DNA of 64,000 bases from contig NZ_VTTL01000009.1 of NCBI RefSeq assembly GCF_008364685.1, positions 62,001-126,000 of the forward strand, read 5' to 3'. Below are positions 60,904-64,000 of the stretch, one piece after another. The stretch is from Xanthobacter oligotrophicus. Its GTDB lineage: Bacteria > Pseudomonadota > Alphaproteobacteria > Rhizobiales > Xanthobacteraceae. The position numbers and the translations under genes were made by a program. The notes beneath the pieces are model-generated. The model searched no databases and had not been told where the DNA came from. It saw only the letters and a list, made by a program, of their open reading frames with translations. The stretch's first letter is position 1; each line of letters opens with the position of its first letter.

Positions 60904-61962
60904 TCAGGCGTTCAGGTCCGCGTCCAGCTGGGCCTTGAGGCCCGGATCGAGGTTGAGAGCCGAGGCGAGGCTGGCGAGATACTGCTTCTCGGCCGCGCTG
61001 TCGGGACGGATCGCCATGGCCGAGGCGGCGTAGATCTGCAGCGCTGCTTCGGGGCTGGTGGCCGCATCCACCACCTGCTGCGGGTCCACCGGGGTGGTGA
61101 GGAAGGAGATGAGCGCATCGCGCTCCGGCGCCGCCGCCCCGAAGCGGGACAGGCCGCCGGTGATGCGCTGCAGTTCGTCCTGATCGATCTGCCCGTCCGC
61201 CTGCGCCGCCGCGGCCATGGCCGAGAGCAGGACGCCGGAGAAGGCATCGGCCCCGCCGGGAGCTGCGGCCGGCGAGAAGCCAGCGGCATTCGGCGCGCCA
61301 TCGGTGAAAGCCGACCGGCCACCCGACTGAGACTGCCACTTGCGGAACGCATTCCACGCCAGCATGCCGATGACGGCCATGCCGCCGTATTTCACCAGGT
61401 CGCCGCTCCCCGACTGCGGGGCAGGGGAGGGAGCTGGCGCCGGGGTGGGGTAGGGGGTGGGAGCGGAGGTGGTGGCCGGGCCGCCGAGGGAGGCCTGGGC
61501 GAGATCGCCGAGCGAACCGCCGGTGCTGCCGCCCGACATGCCGCCGCCCGCCGGCGCGCTGCCGCCGCCGAGGATCTGGCCGAGGATGTCGCCCAGCCCG
61601 CCGGGAAGGCCGGCCGTTGCGCCGCCGCTGTCACCCGTACCGCCGGGGCGCTGTCCGCCGCCGCCCAGCACCTGGCCGAGAATATCCCCGAGCCCGCCCG
61701 GCAGGCCGGACGCACCGCCCTGCGGCCGGCCGCCACCGGATGCCCCGCCACCGAGCACCTGGCCGAGAATGTCGCCGAGGCCGCCGGGCAAGCCGCCGCT
61801 TTGGCCGGAGGGCGCGCCTTGCCCGCCCTGTCCCGCGCCTTCCAGCACGCTCTTGAGGATCTGGTCGAGGCCGCCGCCGCCGGCACCCCCGCCGCCGCGC
61901 ACGCTGCCGTTGCCGAGCGCAGCCCCGAGCAACTGCCCCAGAAGACTACCTGCATCCGCCAT
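60904..61962 (-). CDS. DUF533 (TerB-like) protein with glycine-rich repeats
   Basis: A 352-residue protein. Residues about 65-160 hold three copies of GGLPGGLGDILGQVLGGG (the third with I for V) joined by Gly/Ser/Gln linkers, then a Pro/Ala spacer, one hydrophobic helix (YGGMAVIGMLAWNAFRKW), and a C-terminal DUF533 domain of TerB-like fold (SAMAAAAQADGQIDQDELQR, PAAALQIYAASAMAIR-like EAALQIYAASAMAI). Function unknown; likely an inner-membrane protein. Start: ATG at 61962 after GGGAGGG. The repeat block is a likely site of length variation between strains. Confidence 0.8.
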   Translation of the reverse strand: MADAGSLLGQLLGAALGNGSVRGGGGAGGGGLDQILKSVLEGAGQGGQGAPSGQSGGLPGGLGDILGQVLGGGASGGGRPQGGASGLPGGLGDILGQVLGGGGQRPGGTGDSGGATAGLPGGLGDILGQILGGGSAPAGGGMSGGSTGGSLGDLAQASLGGPATTSAPTPYPTPAPAPSPAPQSGSGDLVKYGGMAVIGMLAWNAFRKWQSQSGGRSAFTDGAPNAAGFSPAAAPGGADAFSGVLLSAMAAAAQADGQIDQDELQRITGGLSRFGAAAPERDALISFLTTPVDPQQVVDAATSPEAALQIYAASAMAIRPDSAAEKQYLASLASALNLDPGLKAQLDADLNA

Positions 61963-62143
61963 GAGACCCTCCCTGAAGGACGTTCCAATCGGGTTGCACA
62001 GCAAGCGATCGAACGTGCTTTGTGTTGAATGTGGAGACCGCTGCCCCGATCAGGTTGTCCCAACCGAACCGGCTCCAATGGAGCGACCGGTACGCACGAG
62101 CCGAAAAACGGACAGGGACGAAGGGGCGCTCCCGCGCCCGGGT

Positions 62144-62938
62144 TCAGACCGCCACCGGCGCCTTGATGGCCGGGTGGGGATCATAGCCCACAATTTCCAC
62201 ATCCTCGTAACGGAAGGCGAACAGGTCGGTGACCGCCGGATTCAGCCCCAGGCGCGGCAGCGCGCGTGGCGTGCGCTCCAGTTGCGCGCGGGCCTGCTCC
62301 AGGTGGTTCACGTAAAGGTGTGCGTCGCCCAGCGTGTGGACGAAGTCGCCCACACCCAGCCCGGTCACCTGCGCCACCATGTGGGTGAGGAGCGCGTAGG
62401 AGGCGATGTTGAACGGCACGCCGAGGAACACGTCCGCCGAGCGCTGGTAGAGCTGGCAGGAGAGCTTGCCCTCCAGCACATAGAACTGGAACAGGCAATG
62501 GCAGGGCGGCAGCGCCATCTTCGACACGTCCGCCGGGTTCCAGGCGGTGACGATGAGGCGGCGCGAATCGGGATTGCGTCGGATGTCCGAGACCACCTGC
62601 GCGATCTGGTCGATGACGCCGCCCTCGGGCGTGGGCCAGGAGCGCCACTGGTGGCCGTAGACCGGGCCGAGGTCGCCCTTGGCATCCGCCCACTCGTCCC
62701 AGATGGAGACGCCGTTCTCCTTCAGGTAGCGGACATTGGTGTCGCCGGCGAGAAACCACAGAAGCTCGTGCACGATGGACTTCAGGTGCAGCTTCTTGGT
62801 GGTGACAAGGGGAAAGCCCTCCCCAAGATCGAACCGCATCTGGTGCCCGAACACGGAGAGAGTGCCGGTACCGGTGCGGTCGTCCTTGCGCACGCCCTCG
62901 TTCAGGATGCGGCGGAGCAGGTCGTGATACTGATGCAT
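62144..62938 (-). CDS. thyA: Thymidylate synthase
   Basis: A 264-residue ThyA, the exact E. coli length. The catalytic Cys is in [18 protein letters not shown]; folate and dUMP motifs are [52 protein letters not shown] and [13 protein letters not shown]. It makes dTMP from dUMP. Start: ATG at 62938 with GGTGGAGG upstream; an upstream in-frame ATG adds a non-conserved stretch. Divergent to thiC, sharing the 374 bp with the riboswitch. Confidence 0.97.
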   Translation of the reverse strand: MHQYHDLLRRILNEGVRKDDRTGTGTLSVFGHQMRFDLGEGFPLVTTKKLHLKSIVHELLWFLAGDTNVRYLKENGVSIWDEWADAKGDLGPVYGHQWRSWPTPEGGVIDQIAQVVSDIRRNPDSRRLIVTAWNPADVSKMALPPCHCLFQFYVLEGKLSCQLYQRSADVFLGVPFNIASYALLTHMVAQVTGLGVGDFVHTLGDAHLYVNHLEQARAQLERTPRALPRLGLNPAVTDLFAFRYEDVEIVGYDPHPAIKAPVAV

Positions 62939-63099
62939 GCGCGCCTCCACCGTCCGGGGTCTGGGGACATAGATGTAGGACATGCCGGCCGGCTGGCAAA
63001 TGGCCCACGGCCGTTCGTCCAGAGCTTTAGATGCTCCGGCATCCCGCTCCATGCTGCGCCGCAGCGTTGACATTGGGCTTTGGTATACACACACTCGCA

Positions 63100-64000
<901 letters not shown>

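Noticed and set aside
63067-63089. TTGACA and TATACA before the TPP riboswitch
   Set aside because: The spacing is only 11 bp, too short for a sigma-70 promoter.

Overview
The window is high-GC alphaproteobacterial DNA (order Rhizobiales/Hyphomicrobiales). The best fit is Xanthobacter or a close relative in the Xanthobacteraceae. The evidence is an acxR | acxABC acetone carboxylase locus in the gene order known from Xanthobacter autotrophicus, an fdsGBA-fdhD-fdsD NAD-dependent formate dehydrogenase operon, the chpT/ctrA cell-cycle pair with GANTC-rich control DNA, and several Rhizobiales-only families (EipA, DUF2865, DUF2155, NDUFA12-like). The window is cut at both ends: a TraF-like gene on the left and thiC on the right.

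Region 1 (1-13.7 kb) is one end of an integrative and conjugative element (ICE). It ends at the 3' end of a tRNA-Gly(GCC) gene. Most of its genes read leftward. They are traF start, DUF2840, a ribbon-helix-helix protein, parA, repA, an excisionase-like HTH protein, a DUF6499/DUF2285 activator read through a +1 frameshift, a small DUF2285 protein facing a divergent XRE regulator, DUF736, a vapBC-type toxin-antitoxin pair, a DUF2493 protein, a Toprim protein, a large ParB-like protein and a DUF932 protein. The DUF2285/XRE set closely resembles the FseA/QseM/QseC excision switch of ICEMlSymR7A. The 3' part of repA carries tandem 12-mers, three iterons and DnaA-box-like sites, an origin-like arrangement inside the gene. 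The ParB-like and DUF932 genes share a nearly identical structured leader.

Region 2 (13.9-33.5 kb) is chromosomal: a cupin, ettA, an AT-rich orphan gene, a pcaD-like lactonase, the fds operon with its LysR regulator, several envelope or secreted proteins (DUF2865, coiled-coil membrane protein, EipA), cysQ, chpT, ctrA and a fliJ-like gene.

Region 3 (33.6-54.1 kb) holds an ECF sigma factor with an oversized proline-rich anti-sigma factor, an agmatinase, a cation/proton antiporter, the conserved Rhizobiales housekeeping block (NDUFA12, DUF2155, aat, M48 protease, DsbA-like, aroQ, accB, accC), an aldehyde dehydrogenase, an Eda-type aldolase, an ornithine-cyclodeaminase-family protein and glutathione peroxidase.

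Region 4 (52.2-64 kb) is the acetone carboxylase locus. The activator gene acxR appears frameshifted. The control region shows inverted-repeat activator sites and a sigma-54 -24/-12 promoter, followed by acxA, acxB and acxC, with a large palindromic repeat between acxA and acxB. After it come msrQ, a DUF533 protein, thyA, a TPP riboswitch and the start of thiC.
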